A stretch of 64,000 nt of DNA from assembly GCA_949987565.1 (NCBI GenBank), contig OX465114.1, positions 1,116,001 to 1,180,000 on the forward strand. The letters run 5' to 3'. The position numbers and the translations under genes are program-made. Under the pieces are notes generated by a model, which made no database searches, was not told where the DNA came from, and saw nothing but the letters and a program-made list of their open reading frames with translations. Source of the DNA: Luidia sarsii (lineage: Eukaryota > Echinodermata > Asteroidea > Paxillosida > Luidiidae). This document shows, in pieces, positions 20,696-31,386 of this stretch. The stretch's first letter is position 1. Each line of letters begins with the position of its first letter.

Positions 20696-23686
20696 TAAGT
20701 CTATGTTCTGTGTTTGTCTCTTGTTTTTTGCTCTTACTAATATGAATAACCCAACCTGTTTCTTTCAACTTAGGAAACTGCAAGAAAAGGCTCTTCGGTA
20801 CACTTTCCATCAAGACAACTACAACTTTTTCTCAGTCTCTCGCCTGATCCCTACTGGCTTACAGATATCTCACACCCCCCAAATTGGAAAACTCGCCCCC
20901 AACCTACAGAAAAAATGGAATCAAATTCTTTATAGTGCTTCCATTCAGCTCATCAAGGTCCTCTCTGAGCAATGTGAAATCACCCTTCAGGCTGTCCACC
21001 AGGACATTGCTAATCTGGACTCCAAACTCCGCTCCAGCTGTTCTGAAAGCCAGTACAAGGATCTCAGAGATGAGATTGAGAAAGGTCTCTCTAACCTGAA
21101 TTCTGTTCTCACCGACAGGAGAAACAAGAAGATTGGTGGCCTTGTTGCCAAACAACGCAGACACAACCGCTTCAGACGCAGTCCCCAGTCTACACCATTA
21201 CCCCCACTAACACTGTTGTCAACCTTTCCTCTTCTTCTCTAACTGACGCAGAGCATACGTTACTTTCCAAGGGCTTGAACTTTTGTCCAACTCCCCCAAA
21301 GTTGACCAAGTAATGCTCAGTCAAGATCTCACTGAGTATTACCGCAGACTTCGTCTGACTGAGTTCTTCTTCGATTCTGGCTCCCGTAAAGAAGAACCTT
21401 TCCGAGTAAAAAGCACCTGGGTCCCCCCCCCCAAGAACCGTGTTCCAGCCTTTGAAACGTATGTGCAAGCAGTCAGTTCTCAAGTTTCCAACTCCTCTCA
21501 TCTTACCCGTAAGCCCCACAACAATCTCCCTAGGGAAGAACGTCTTGCTCTCAACACTCTATGTTCCCGCAGTGACATCATTATCAAGCCAGCAGATAAA
21601 GGGTCAGCCGTAGAAATCATGGATCGCCAAAAATATATTGATGAAGCCAATCGCCAACTCAACAATCCCCAGCACTATAAATGTCTGGACTCTAAGTCTC
21701 TAACCCCACTGGCAAATTTTCCGAGCAAATTCAGGAAGTTTTGGATGACATGCGATCACGTGATCATTTGAGTAAAAAAGCTCACAGATTTCTATCACCG
21801 ATCAATTGTAGAACTGCCAGATTCTACCTTCTCCCGAAAAATTCACAAGACCAACAACCCAGGCAGACCCATCATCTCTGGCAATGGTTCACCTACGGAA
21901 CACATATCTCTTTTCATTGACTCTTTTCTCAAACCCTTGGTTCCCCAAATCCCCTCATACATCCATGACACTCCCGATTTTCTGCGAAAGTTGGAAAGTG
22001 TCAAGGATCAAATTCCTACCACTGCCATAATTGGTACTATTGACGTTTCCTCTCTATACACTAACATCCCCCAGGAAGAAGGCATTCAAGCTTGCTCCTC
22101 GGCCCTGGCCAAAGGAAAACAGTCTTCTCCACCCATCTCCGGCATAACCACCCTCATGAGGCTAGTGCTGGCCAAGAATAATTTCTCCTTTCTTGGCAAG
22201 CACTATATTCAAGTGCATGGCACTGCCATGGGCACGCGCATGGCTCCTTCCTTTGCTTGCCTCTTCATGGGCGACCTTGAGGAACGCATGCTCAGTGAGG
22301 CTCCATGCCGTCCCTGGATTTGGTGGAGATACATAGATGACGTGTTCTTCATTTGGACTAGGGACGGTAGCAGCTTGAATGCTTTCTTTGACCACATCAA
22401 TTCATTCCATAGGACTATCAAATTTACATGGGAGCAGTCTCTTCAGCAGACCCACTTTCTGGACGTCACCGTCCGGAAAGACCTCAATACTCTCACTACT
22501 GACTAAGCCCACCGACACTCATCAATATCTCCATTCCTCCAGTTGTCACCCCAGACACTGTAAGACTGGTATAGCTTACAGCCAGGCCCTCAGATTGAGG
22601 CGCATATGTTCCAATGAGTCTGACTTTCGCCGCCATACACGTGTATTGGCCAGTAACTTGGTTGCTAAAGGCTATAGTTCTCGCCAAGTGAAGAACTCCA
22701 TTGCTAAAGTCTATTCCATTTCCAGAAGTTCGGCACTAAATCAAAAGCCACCAGGTCCCAAGGACAAGCCCAAGGTTCCCTTAGTTACTTCCTACCACCC
22801 TTCTCTTCCTCCTCTCAGGAAGATAACTAAGGAAAACCACCATATTCTCCACACTTCAGATCGTCTGGCTGACGCCATTCCAAATTCGCCTGTTTTGGCT
22901 TTCAGGCGCCCCCGTAACCTGCGTGACTTAATTGTCCGAGCAGAGGTTCCCCCTTTGGACTCTTCACCTCCAACTAAATTTGGTACATTTAAGTGTACCT
23001 CGAAATGCATTGTTTGCAAGACACATGTCAAGGAAATAGACTCTTTCAATGGACATTCTTCTGGAACTACCCACACGACCTATGGCTGTATCATGTGCAC
23101 CACCTCCAACATCATATACCTCATCTCTTGTAGAGTTTGTAATATTCAGTATGTTGGCGAGACCAAAAACACCCTCAAAAAACGGATCCATGGCCATAGG
23201 TCTACTATCAAAACCGGTAAAATGGACACCCCTGTTGGGTATCACTTCAATCTCCCTGATCATTCGATATCAGACATGAGTGTACTGGGCATAGAATCAC
23301 TTGGTCACCGTAGTAATGCTGTCCGTCTTAGTCGTGAGAAAATGTGGATGAAGCGTCTTCGGACTATTCAACCACATGGTCTCAACATCCAGGAGAGTAA
23401 TGACTAACACCATGCAGCTTTCTGAAACTCCTTCTTTTGTGTTCAGTCCTTCACACTTCTCTCTTTGATCTTTCCCCCTCTTCTCACTAATCCCTACCCT
23501 ACTCCTTGCCCTTCCCTTTGATCTCTCCCTACCAGCTTCACTCTTTGTCCTTTGTTTCTCATCCGTGTCCTATTCACTCTCTCCCCCCTTCCTTCGTGTA
23601 CATGTATCTGTTTTGTCCTTGTCACTCTGCCTTTGAGAAAGGTCCTGCTAGGATCGAAACGTCAGGCCCACTAAATTTTAAGATTA
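20696..23686 (+). mobile_element. Penelope-like retroelement with GIY-YIG endonuclease, nearly full length
   Basis: About 2,990 bp flanked by an 11-bp target-site duplication. It runs from a short leader with an intron-like TAAGT...CAACTTAG segment, through an N-terminal region, reverse transcriptase and GIY-YIG endonuclease, to a pyrimidine-rich 3' UTR. It ends with the tail CTTTGAGAAAGGTCCTGCTA, GGATCGAAACGTCAGGCCCA and CTAAATTTTAAGATTA. It stands in the sense direction in the last intron of NHL gene B, with the right end 25 bp before the acceptor-bearing exon border region. The coding region has several frameshifts, so it is inactive. Confidence 0.9.
20763..23407 (+). pseudogene. PLE polyprotein: N-terminal region, reverse transcriptase, GIY-YIG nuclease
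   Basis: Domains in order are an N-terminal region (LRKLQEKALRYTFHQDN to RRNKKIGG, 20,775-21,190); RT fingers with IIIKPADKGSAVEIMDRQKY (about 21,590) and RFYLLPK then GRPIISGNGSPTEHIS (21,817-21,910); RT palm with TIDVSSLYTNIPQEEG (about 22,035), HGTAMGTRMAPSFACLFMG (about 22,215) and the catalytic RYIDDVFF (about 22,327); a linker; and a GIY-YIG domain with a Cys-rich knot (FKCTSKCIVC), IYLISCRVCNIQYVGET and KNTLKKRIHGHR. Frames shift near 21,185, 21,290, 21,725, 21,840 (extra A in an A run) and 22,490. Combined RT and GIY-YIG is diagnostic of Penelope-like elements, which reverse-transcribe at nicked targets. Confidence 0.92.
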
Positions 23687-23697
23687 GTATTTGAATG
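23687..23697 (+). repeat. Right target-site duplication of the PLE
   Basis: GTATTTGAATG, identical to 20,685-20,695. It is followed by ATATTATTTTCCACATATCC, which corresponds to copy A after 1236. Confidence 0.85.
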
Positions 23698-23722
23698 ATA
23701 TTATTTTCCACATATCCTGCAG

Positions 23723-24007
23723 GTGTTTGATGGTGCAACAGGCGGGTACCAGACTACATTTGGGTCACTAGGCAGTGGACCCAACCAGCTGGACTGGCCA
23801 GTAGCCATTGCCATCGATTCCATGGGCTTTGTGGCCGTGGCAGAGGTACGCAACCACCATGTCCAACTATTCACTCCTCGCTGGGAATCCTTCCACATGC
23901 TACGCAACCAAGAAGATCCTTTTAAAACTCCTCATGGCGTAATCTTCAGCCAGCGCAATGAGTTAGTCATCTGTGACTATGGCAATCACAGGATCCAATT
24001 ATTCTGA
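23723..24007 (+). CDS. NHL-repeat protein (copy B gene), terminal coding exon
   Basis: The exon starts after CATATCCTGCAG in phase 0 and reads VFDGATGGYQTTFGSLGSGP, PVAIAIDSMGFVAVAEVRNH, then HVQLFTPRWESFHML and GVIFSQRNELVICDYGNH, ending RIQLF and TGA. It completes blades four to six of the propeller started at 15,537. Compared with copy A about a dozen residues differ, including G-to-W after QLD and QG-to-VR in a blade turn, with no stops. The PLE inserted 26 bp upstream removes the original upstream intron sequence from the acceptor, so splicing efficiency may be altered. Confidence 0.85.
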   Translation: MFDGATGGYQTTFGSLGSGPNQLDWPVAIAIDSMGFVAVAEVRNHHVQLFTPRWESFHMLRNQEDPFKTPHGVIFSQRNELVICDYGNHRIQLF

Positions 24008-24969
24008 ATGCATACCTTTCACTTCCTTTTCATTTGAGTCAGTCAGCAATTTTCTGTTATTTCTGTAATGATCCATGACTTAAATGAGGTATGACTGTAA
24101 ATTGTAGGATTATTACATTGTTCCGATATGATTGCATCAGTCAATATTTGATTGACACTGAGATTTGTATATTTTGGTATAATTATATTGTTTTATATTT
24201 TATTATATTATACTTCAGACTGTGAACAGTTTTCTGCATTTCTTAATGGATGTATGTAACCGATGCATAACTGTTAATGACCAGTGATAATCAGCATACA
24301 TGAGACTAAATTCTTGCAGACAAATGTAGGTAACCAGGACTGAAGCTTGAAAGAAAACTATAACCGTTGAATGAGGCATGTATCCATAGCAACCAATACA
24401 GCAAGCAACTCACTCCATACATGCTCCATACATTCTGCTTATATAGGCCTATATGTGCAGTCAATTTGCACTGTCTGTACAGTGTGTCCTTTCCCATGCC
24501 ATTACCCGTCATGGTCAAAGATCAAACTTGATCTCTTCAATGATAAGACCTTTAGGTGACTTTGGGGATGTTCATTAGTGGTTTTTGCATGAGTTGGGGG
24601 TTGTACATTCTGTAGGCCCAATTCAAGTCTCCTGACACCGATGATATCAGGCTCCTACCAATGTGACTGAGGTTAACTGAGTCTCAAGTTCTTCTCACAT
24701 TAACTGCATCCTGTTCAATGCCAGAAGTATTGCCAACAAGCATGCATTACTCCAGGCAGAACTTTTGGTGAACAAATATGACATGGCCTTCATCACAGAA
24801 TCTTGGCTGGATCTTTATCAATCAATGATAGCAAACTGAACTTGACACCTAAATACATCATCTTCTGAAAGGATGGTAGTGGACATGGTGGAGGAGTATT
24901 TGCTATTTCAAATCACTTAAAGCATGTACCACTTCCCCCGCTTTCATTCAGATGCAATCCAATACACTG

Positions 24970-25134
24970 ATCCAGTAGGCCATGGCCCTTGACCAATTGA
25001 CCAATCACAATGCATGATTTAAGGTCCGATAAATTGCCGCCATTTTGTCTGACAGACCGTTTTAAACTGTGTATAGGTTGTGTGCATGTGCGCGGTTGCT
25101 TGGCTGTTGCTATGGTGGGCGTGGCCTACTGGAT
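24970..25134. mobile_element. 165-bp MITE inside the LINE endonuclease
   Basis: ATCCAGTAGGCCATGGCCC at the left end is the imperfect inverse of GGGCGTGGCCTACTGGAT at the right end. The LINE endonuclease reading is interrupted exactly here and resumes after it. The interior (CGCCATTTTGTCTG, GGTTGTGTGCATGTGCGCGG) is non-coding. Confidence 0.7.
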
Positions 25135-25912
25135 TGGTGAATTTGAGCATGACGATATTGAGTTGATTTGGGTTCAAATTTGTTCCAAAAAGGGATACAT
25201 TCTTTTAGGGTGTTTTATATAGATTCTCACACAACTCTTTGAAGACTTCCAGGTGGTTTAAGAATAAATATTTCCATTTTCCCATCATTATACATGCATG
25301 GCCATTGCCAGTATATTTGTTGATTTTAATGTACCGGGGTTTAACTTATACTATATTTGCTTCTACAAATGTACAGCATTTACATGCTGCTTTAGATGTC
25401 CTTAATCTTGTTGAAACTTGTCCAAAGTCAGCTATCAACCAGGTCTCAATAATTGATCTTATTTTTACAAACAGACCCAACTTGTTCACTATTGTATGTA
25501 TTCAACCAGGTTTAGGTTCTAGTGATCACAATGGTATCTTGTGTCATATTGTCAATGGTCACAAAGCTGAATCTGTTTCCTGGTATATCTATCAATACAA
25601 CAAGGCTGATTGGAACATTCTCTGTGATAATAGAATCCATTGGAACACATTCTTTTGGCGAGAACATGATATTAATGATGCTTGGGATACATTTCAAGAA
25701 TTGTTACTTGCAGTAATCAAAGATGTTGCAACTATAGCTGAGCAGAGTGGTAAAAGACAAAACCCTTGGATTACCCATGAAATTGTTATTCTTAGTCAAA
25801 GAAAACATCATCATTTCAAGGATCATAACAGAAACCCAAACAGTGATTGTCTTTGGACTAAAATAGACAATCTTACGCAACCAAATTAAGAACCTAACAG
25901 CCCAGTCATATG

Positions 25913-26078
25913 TCAAAATTTAGAGGGCCTAACGTTTTGATCATAGCAGGACCTTTCTCAAAAGCCTTTGAGAAAGGTCCTGCTAGAATTGAAACGTCAG
26001 GCCCACTAAATTGTGAGATTTCAACTTTGGTAATTTTAGTCAGTAAGCAGTTTGCAACATTTTTGTATATCATTTTAA
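25913..26078. mobile_element. PLE-derived palindromic mini-element with 13-bp TSD
   Basis: An antisense PLE tail (GGGCCTAACGTTTTGATCAT, AGCAGGACCTTTCTC) meets a sense tail (CTTTGAGAAAGGTCCTGCTA, GAAACGTCAGGCCCACTAAA), followed by GTAAGCAGTTTGCAACATTT and TTGTATATCATTTTAA. GCCCAGTCATATG flanks it on both sides (25,900-25,912 and 26,079-26,091), so this unit moved as a whole. It lies within the LINE remnant. Relatives lie at 2525, 55,765, 61,518 and 62,730. Confidence 0.8.
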
Positions 26079-26983
26079 GCCCAGTCATATGCATCGTTCA
26101 ATTAAGGATCTCTTTGAGAATTGCTCATCATCTCAGAAACACTTCTTTTGTGGATAGTCAATGCTGAAAAACCTGCACAAACAGCTTCCACAAATCAAAT
26201 GGAGTGACGGTCACAGACCCTGCAGAAATTGCTAATTATTTAAACTGTGATTTTCAAAGTACTTTCACAGTTGATGAAGCAGGTTTTATCTCCTCTCAAA
26301 GTATGTGAACCAGTACTTGTAGCCAATCATCTCAGTTTTCTTCCTGTGATATTTCAGTAGTTGTTAGAAGTTGGTGAAGTTAGAAGCTTACTTCAGAAAG
26401 TTATTCATAATAATGATGTGTACAGGTCAGCTTGGCCAGCTACTACATGTATATCTCCAATGCTGCTGAATCTAGCAAGTGATAGTCTTACTGATCCACT
26501 CACACAACTATCTTATCTTACAGATCCACTCACACAACTATCTAATCTCTCTTTTCCATTGGGTGTTGTGCCTTCAGAATGAAAAATGGCAAATATTGTG
26601 CCTCTATAAATCTGGTGACTCTCATAATGATATGATATCAACATCCATGATTATATTGTAATAAGCACTAGACATGTCAATACTATCCAATTTGCTTGAC
26701 GCCATTCTCTCTTCAATCGTTTCCCTTCAAAGGTTGCGGGAGAGTTTGCCGTCTAGTGTCAAGGAATCTCTTTGATTCTCTTCATCTTCTTTCATTTGTG
26801 ATTTACCCGAATACTGTCTTACACCTGGAGTCAATGTGAACTTGCCAATGTGAATATCCTGCAATGGTATCAACATGCTTGCTATAATGCTTGTTGTGTG
26901 CTTTGTTCTATTATGGTCGTTGTTTTCGTTTTCAGCATTTAAGAGAGCCACTTTGGATTCGAATCCACCGCACGACCTCGACC

Positions 26984-27055
26984 AGCTCGGTGGTCAGTGG
27001 TTAAGACGCTCGTACTAGAATTCGGGAGTCGCGGGTTCGAATCCCGCCCGAGCTG
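26984..27055 (+). mobile_element. tRNA-derived SINE head (best copy)
   Basis: AGCTCGG at the 5' side pairs fully with CCGAGCT at the 3' side. A T arm (GCGGG-TTCGAAT-CCCGC) contains a perfect B box GGTTCGAATCC, and a D-arm region TGGTCAGTGGTTAAGAC serves as a slightly short A box. The anticodon arm does not close into a 5-bp stem with a 7-base loop, so it is better called a SINE or tRNA pseudogene. A sister copy is at 18,310. Confidence 0.6.
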
Positions 27056-28211
27056 CCTGAAATATTTTTATCAGGCACCGGGCAAAGCACTGAGCATTCA
27101 GTGTTTATCACGTCAAGCAAGGGCAAAAAGCAAAACTCATTGATTTACATTCTTCTTGACGCAAACATCATGTTATATCTACGAGACTTGATTGTGATAT
27201 GGTTTGCATTTTGGCAATCAGACAGGGATGTTGTCTATTAAATTTACTCTCTTGTAAATATATTTGTTTTAACTTTCAATGTTCTGTGATTTTGTATATA
27301 TATACATTGTTTTCCCCTATGAAATAAATCATTTTGTGTTTGTAAATACCAACATTTTGTTCTCAGTCTCTGGTTCCTGAACTTAAAAGGCCTGACTACC
27401 TTCTCCTATTGATCCCTGAATTATTGTTTGGTTGTTTACCTTTCATGCACACGAGTTTCCCCAAAATTCAATTTTTGTTAGGTTTCAGTTTCAGCAGCTG
27501 CAAGACAATCACTGGATTTTCACAAACAAGCAGATGATTTTTGAATGACACCCAAGAGCTAAAAAGATTGTAATAAACACCCATTATGCATGCTATGGGT
27601 TGGATTTCAAGTAAACTGAAGACAAACTGGGATGAATTTGTTTAGAAATCAGAAATCGTCTGACAAGTCCCCAAATGACTGTTCAAATTATGTTCACGGG
27701 GCATAATTGACTGTGGGGTGCATATTTGATGCAATTCTTTTCTTAAAAGATGATTAGTTTTCACATTCTGTCTTTAAGAAAGTTCCTGCTCAGATCAAAA
27801 CAGTAGGCCCTCTACATTGTGAGTTTTCACATTGCTTTTGCTACCTGAGTGCTTCTGAACTAGTTCATTCTAAGATTATTTTGGAAGCACTTTGACCATA
27901 CTGATACTAAACGGGCAACCAATATTCCTTCCCAATCTGCCCCCTTCTCCCTTGCCCCGCCCCTTCACCATCCCCTCCTTCAAATGATCAACCATTGATA
28001 TCAATTTAATCAAATTTACCCCTTAGCCAAAATGTCTTACGAGTGATTATAGGCTACATAATCCTGTTTATACAAAGATTTCAGACTAAACAACCCTTTA
28101 ACCACCCTCAAATTTAACTAAAACCATAGCAACCAGAAGCTGAGGATCCAATTTACAGAATTCAACGATGAAGGGCGCCACCAATACCACGGTGTCCATA
28201 ATTATACTGTA
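27056..28211. other. Non-coding stretch, PLE-tail scrap only
   Basis: A degraded tail (AAGAAAGTTCCTGCTCAGAT, CAGTAGGCCCTCTACATTGT) lies at about 27,772-27,820. Otherwise the sequence is AT-rich with no recognised exon. Confidence 0.4.
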
Positions 28212-28651
28212 CATCACTACATGTACATGTACATGTACATGTACATGTGTACATCACATACTGTACATGTACTATGTACATGTACATGTACATGTACATG
28301 GTACAGTGTACATGAACACTGTACACTGTACATGTACACTGTACATGTACATGTGCATGCACATGTACATGTACATGCACGTGGTACAGTGTACATGTAC
28401 ATGTACATGTACACTGTACAGTCATGTACACTGTACATGTACATGTACATGTGCATGCAGTGTACATGTACATGCACGTGGTACAGTGTACATGTACATG
28501 TACACTGTACATACATGTACACTGTACATACATATGTACACTGTACATGTACTGTACATGTATATGCACGTGGTACACTGTACATGTACATGTACACTGT
28601 ACATACATGTACACTGTACATGTACATGTACATGTACATGTACATGTACAT
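28212..28651. repeat. TACATG/GTACAC low-complexity tract
   Basis: Hexamer TACATG tracts are interspersed with CACTGTACA and GCACGTGGTACA. The sequence is almost fully self-complementary, so every strand and frame is open (Met-Tyr, Cys-Thr or Val-His repeats). Those ORFs are not genes. A related tract lies at 31,138-31,350. Confidence 0.9.
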
Positions 28652-28652
28652 G

Positions 28653-28711
28653 AAGGCTGGTTCCCGTCACATACTAACCAGGTGGTGGGAAGGGGACGGG
28701 AACCAGCCTAG
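28653..28711. repeat. Short hairpin (15-bp stem)
   Basis: AGGCTGGTTCCCGTC at the left is the exact inverse of GACGGGAACCAGCCT at the right, with a loop of about 28 bases. The left half resembles 5575-5590. It may be a tiny MITE. Confidence 0.6.
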
Positions 28712-28848
28712 CATTTGCGCAGCAGCGCCCTCTCATGACAATAATGCTCTTTGCGGTACGGTTGAATTCGTAAACAGAAGGTCCATTTCGCCGGCGTAAT
28801 TTCCACGGAAAAAACAGGGTTCAGCAGGTGAAAGACACGAAGGGTAGG

Positions 28849-28941
28849 ATGGGGAAAGGTCCCGCCGGACTTGGGACGGGCGTGGAGTTGCTCCTGGTTG
28901 CTGGTGTACTTGCTACGGAGTCAAAGAGTCACTTTAAACAG
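28849..28941 (+). pseudogene. PHB2-like: Prohibitin-2-like exon 1, broken
   Basis: From the ATG the frame reads MGKGPAGLGTGVELLLVAGV then LA; shifting one base it continues YGVKESL-stop-T and ends with G before GTCAGT. Prohibitin-2 proteins begin with a short basic leader, a G-LGT-LKLL membrane-anchor segment and YGV-ES-(V/F)T, then VxGGHRA. Here all these elements are visible across one 1-base deletion and one stop. The phase-1 border (ACA G|) fits exon 2 at 54,173 (|TG GAT GGT = V D G). PHB2 normally forms the ring-shaped prohibitin complex with PHB1 in the mitochondrial inner membrane. The damage makes this copy non-functional, and its introns show it is not a retrocopy. Confidence 0.7.
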
Positions 28942-29007
28942 GTCAGTATTTGTCATGTTGTAGAATTTCAATCCATGTGACTGTGACTGTGAGTTGTTAC
29001 ATACATA

Positions 29008-30986
29008 GTTGCGGTAACCGTAACCCTCATCCTCCCGAAGGTCGGAGACCTGAGGGTTACGGGAACGTATGTACAAAATTATAGCGAGGTTTTTGTTTTT
29101 ACCATTTTGGAAACACCACTGTCCCGATCGCCCCCTTTTTCCACCCTTTTGAAAATCGCCACACACAATCTAAGGACATGCACTTGATCCCAAATGTATA
29201 CTGAATGTGATCAGATAACTCAAAACATCGTGGGTAAAATACTTTTCCGAAAAACGGGCAGAAACTCACCAAAATACTGTCTGTAAATGTCCCGTCAACG
29301 TCTCCTCCAGGTTCGGAATCCGAACCTGGCGCCTCGACCAATCAGCGCTTAGTCTCGTGACGTATATCCCGCACAACAGTATCGTGGGAACCCCTGTTTT
29401 CGACGCTACACGTTTTCGACGCTTAGCCTTCTAACTCACATCGCGCTATGAAAACAACTCCGTATAACGATCTCAGACTTCATATCTTACAGTTGGTTTC
29501 CTGCTCTTGTCCGTCACCGAAAATGTGGAAATTTAAGGCTTTTCCAGTAGGCCAAACTCGTGTTATACAAAAAGTTGTTCTTTAGGGGTCTATTTTCCTA
29601 GGTACAAAATTGGCAGTTGCTTCGAAGCTCCAGTTTTCTTTATTGTTGGTCCTAAACAAAAATCTGAGTTTACCATAACAAACCCCAACATCCGTAGAAA
29701 AAAAATATATCACGCAACTTGAGGCAGTCCGTTCTGGGTAAAAACTATGGAGGCTACTATAAGGCGTCTGGCTTATATAATTTTTGAAATATTTTTTTTC
29801 ATTATTCTTTAAAGACAACAAGTAACATGGCCCAATAGGCTTTTTTTAAAAATGAAAAAAATAAAAGAGCAGCTAGAGAAAGTACCAAGAAGGAGGAAAT
29901 GTGTCTCTTGAGTGAAATTTGGAAAGGTTATAACTGAAGAAGCAGTGAGAAAGAGGATTGTGGAGTTTTGTTTAAACGTCACAAAAGAAGACATCAACAA
30001 GACCAATACGTTTTAAGCATAAATTATGAATGATTTTGAGGAAAGTGTTAGAAGCAGTGTGGAAAAACAAAAACAAAGATGAACACAAAAAAACATACAG
30101 GGAAGAATTTAATAGTGCCACACAGCATTTTGAGTTAATTTAAGAATTTATTTTCCGTTTGGCTGCACTGGGACACCTTACTAAACACCACTGACGAAAA
30201 TAGGTGACGATGCTCACTGCGCGGTGCGCCGCGGACGTCAACAAAACCGGGTAATCTTACGGAAGTGACAGGCTTGATCAACCTTCTCTATGATTATTCT
30301 AATAGTCTGTGGTGTGGACAAAGTGACTGAGACCTCTTTTAGTGTGATACTTTCGTCCACATTGTTCAGTTTGAAGAAAAGTCCTTATATCGTCGAAAAC
30401 CGGTTATTGGAGGATACATGTACAATACATGTACGCATATTATCAAAGAGTATTCTTTGGTACTACTACTACTATGCTTGCACATGTACGGTACATGTAC
30501 ATGTACAGCGCACGTGTTGTATCCATGGTTGTATACAGTACCAGTCGGCTCTTCACAGGACGATGACCTGCGCGCGCACCACGAGTGTGGACTGTTATTG
30601 CGAAACAGCAAATAGCCGTCGTGCGGGTATACGTCACGAGACTAAGCGCTGATTGGTCGAGGCGCCAGGTTCGGATTCCGAACCTGGCGGAGACGTTGAC
30701 GGGACATTTACAGACAGTATTTGGGTGAGTTTCTGCCCGTTTTTCGGAAAAGTAATTTACCCACGATGTTTTGAGTTATCTGATCACATTCAGTATACAT
30801 TTGGGATCAAGTGCATGTCCTTAGATTGTGTGTGGCGATTTTCAAAAGGGTGGAAAAAGGGGGCGATCTGGACAGTGGTGTTTCCAAAATGGTAAAAACA
30901 AAAACCTCGCTATAATTTTGTACATACGTTCCCGTAACCCTCAGGTCTCCGACCTTCGGGAGGATGAGGGTTACGGTTACCGCAAC
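29008..30986. mobile_element. Fold-back DNA element with 1.2-kb interior
   Basis: The left arm (29,008 to about 29,380) and right arm (about 30,530-30,986) are inverted copies of the arms of the 887-bp element at 6276, starting GTTGCGGTAACC and ending GGTTACCGCAAC, again flanked by TA. The interior is unrelated to the short copy except for a GTGATACTTTCGTCCACATT segment (30,340) that also occurs at 6150. Weakly open interior frames (such as one near 29,860-30,015) were not recognised. It sits just downstream of PHB2-like exon 1. Confidence 0.75.
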
Positions 30987-31112
30987 TAAGACCATAGGTC
31001 TAAGGAAAACTGCTCGAAAACCCGAGAAACTATGTGTTCGACTCCTACCCCCAGAACTGTGGGGTTCTACGTCGTCCGCTGTTCCCCCGACCGGAACCCC
31101 ACGGATAACTTA

Positions 31113-31129
31113 GTTGCGGTAACCGTAAC
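31113..31129 (+). mobile_element. Fold-back element end fragment
   Basis: TA plus GTTGCGGTAACCGTAAC, the exact terminal sequence of the fold-back family. It continues into unrelated TACATG repeats. Confidence 0.6.
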
Positions 31130-31137
31130 ACGTGCGC

Positions 31138-31350
31138 TGTACATGTGATTGTACGGTACATGTACATGTACCGTACATGTGCAAGCATAGTACCAAAGAA
31201 TACTCATGTACGTGTGTGGACGTGTACGTAGCGTACGGGTTCATACTGTACATGTACATGTACATGTACTGTACATGTACATGTACACTGTACTGTTGTA
31301 CATGTACAGAGTATATTACGTGTACAGTACACGTACATGTACATGTACGC
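31138..31350. repeat. TACATGTAC-rich low-complexity tract
   Basis: Short TACATG/GTACGTAC repeats similar to 28,212-28,651, self-complementary and without coding value. Confidence 0.8.
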
Positions 31351-31386
31351 GTATTATCAAAGAGTATTCTTTGGTACTATGCTTGC

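Larger units (their letters stand above)
19852..24648 (+). repeat. Segmental duplication, copy B (carries a PLE insertion)
   Basis: Colinear with 64-2117 in all blocks except 20,696-23,686, which is an inserted PLE, and small indels such as the missing inverted-tail pair. The copies share a C-rich run near 19,930, the antisense PLE tail, the intron end, the terminal NHL exon and the 3' flank. Confidence 0.85.
24690..26660 (+). pseudogene. Non-LTR retrotransposon (jockey/CR1-like LINE) remnant: endonuclease and RT start
   Basis: Broken plus-strand frames give apurinic-type endonuclease pieces: LFNARSIANKHALLQAELL...DMAFITESWLD (24,715-24,820), GSGHGGGVFAISNH, ELIWVQICSKKGYILLGCF, VDFNVPGFN (about 25,320), IIDLIFTNRP and the C-terminal GLGSSDHNGI (about 25,515). 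Next come the linker RQNPWITHEIVILSQRKHH, then TDPAEIANYLNCDFQSTFT (about 26,215) and the RT entry region ISPMLLNLASDSLTDP...LGVVPSE and KMANIVPLYKSGD (26,450-26,620). RT catalytic motifs are missing. A MITE (24,970) and a PLE mini-element (25,913) interrupt it. It is non-functional. Confidence 0.8.

Noticed and set aside
25010..25222. 70-codon ORF MHDLRSDKLPPF
   Set aside because: It spans the border of the MITE and the LINE endonuclease remnant.
26984..27055. Functional tRNA gene
   Set aside because: Acceptor and T arms pair well, but a proper anticodon arm cannot be formed.
28162..28799. Met-Tyr, Val-His and Cys-Thr rich ORFs on both strands
   Set aside because: They come from the self-complementary TACATG tract.
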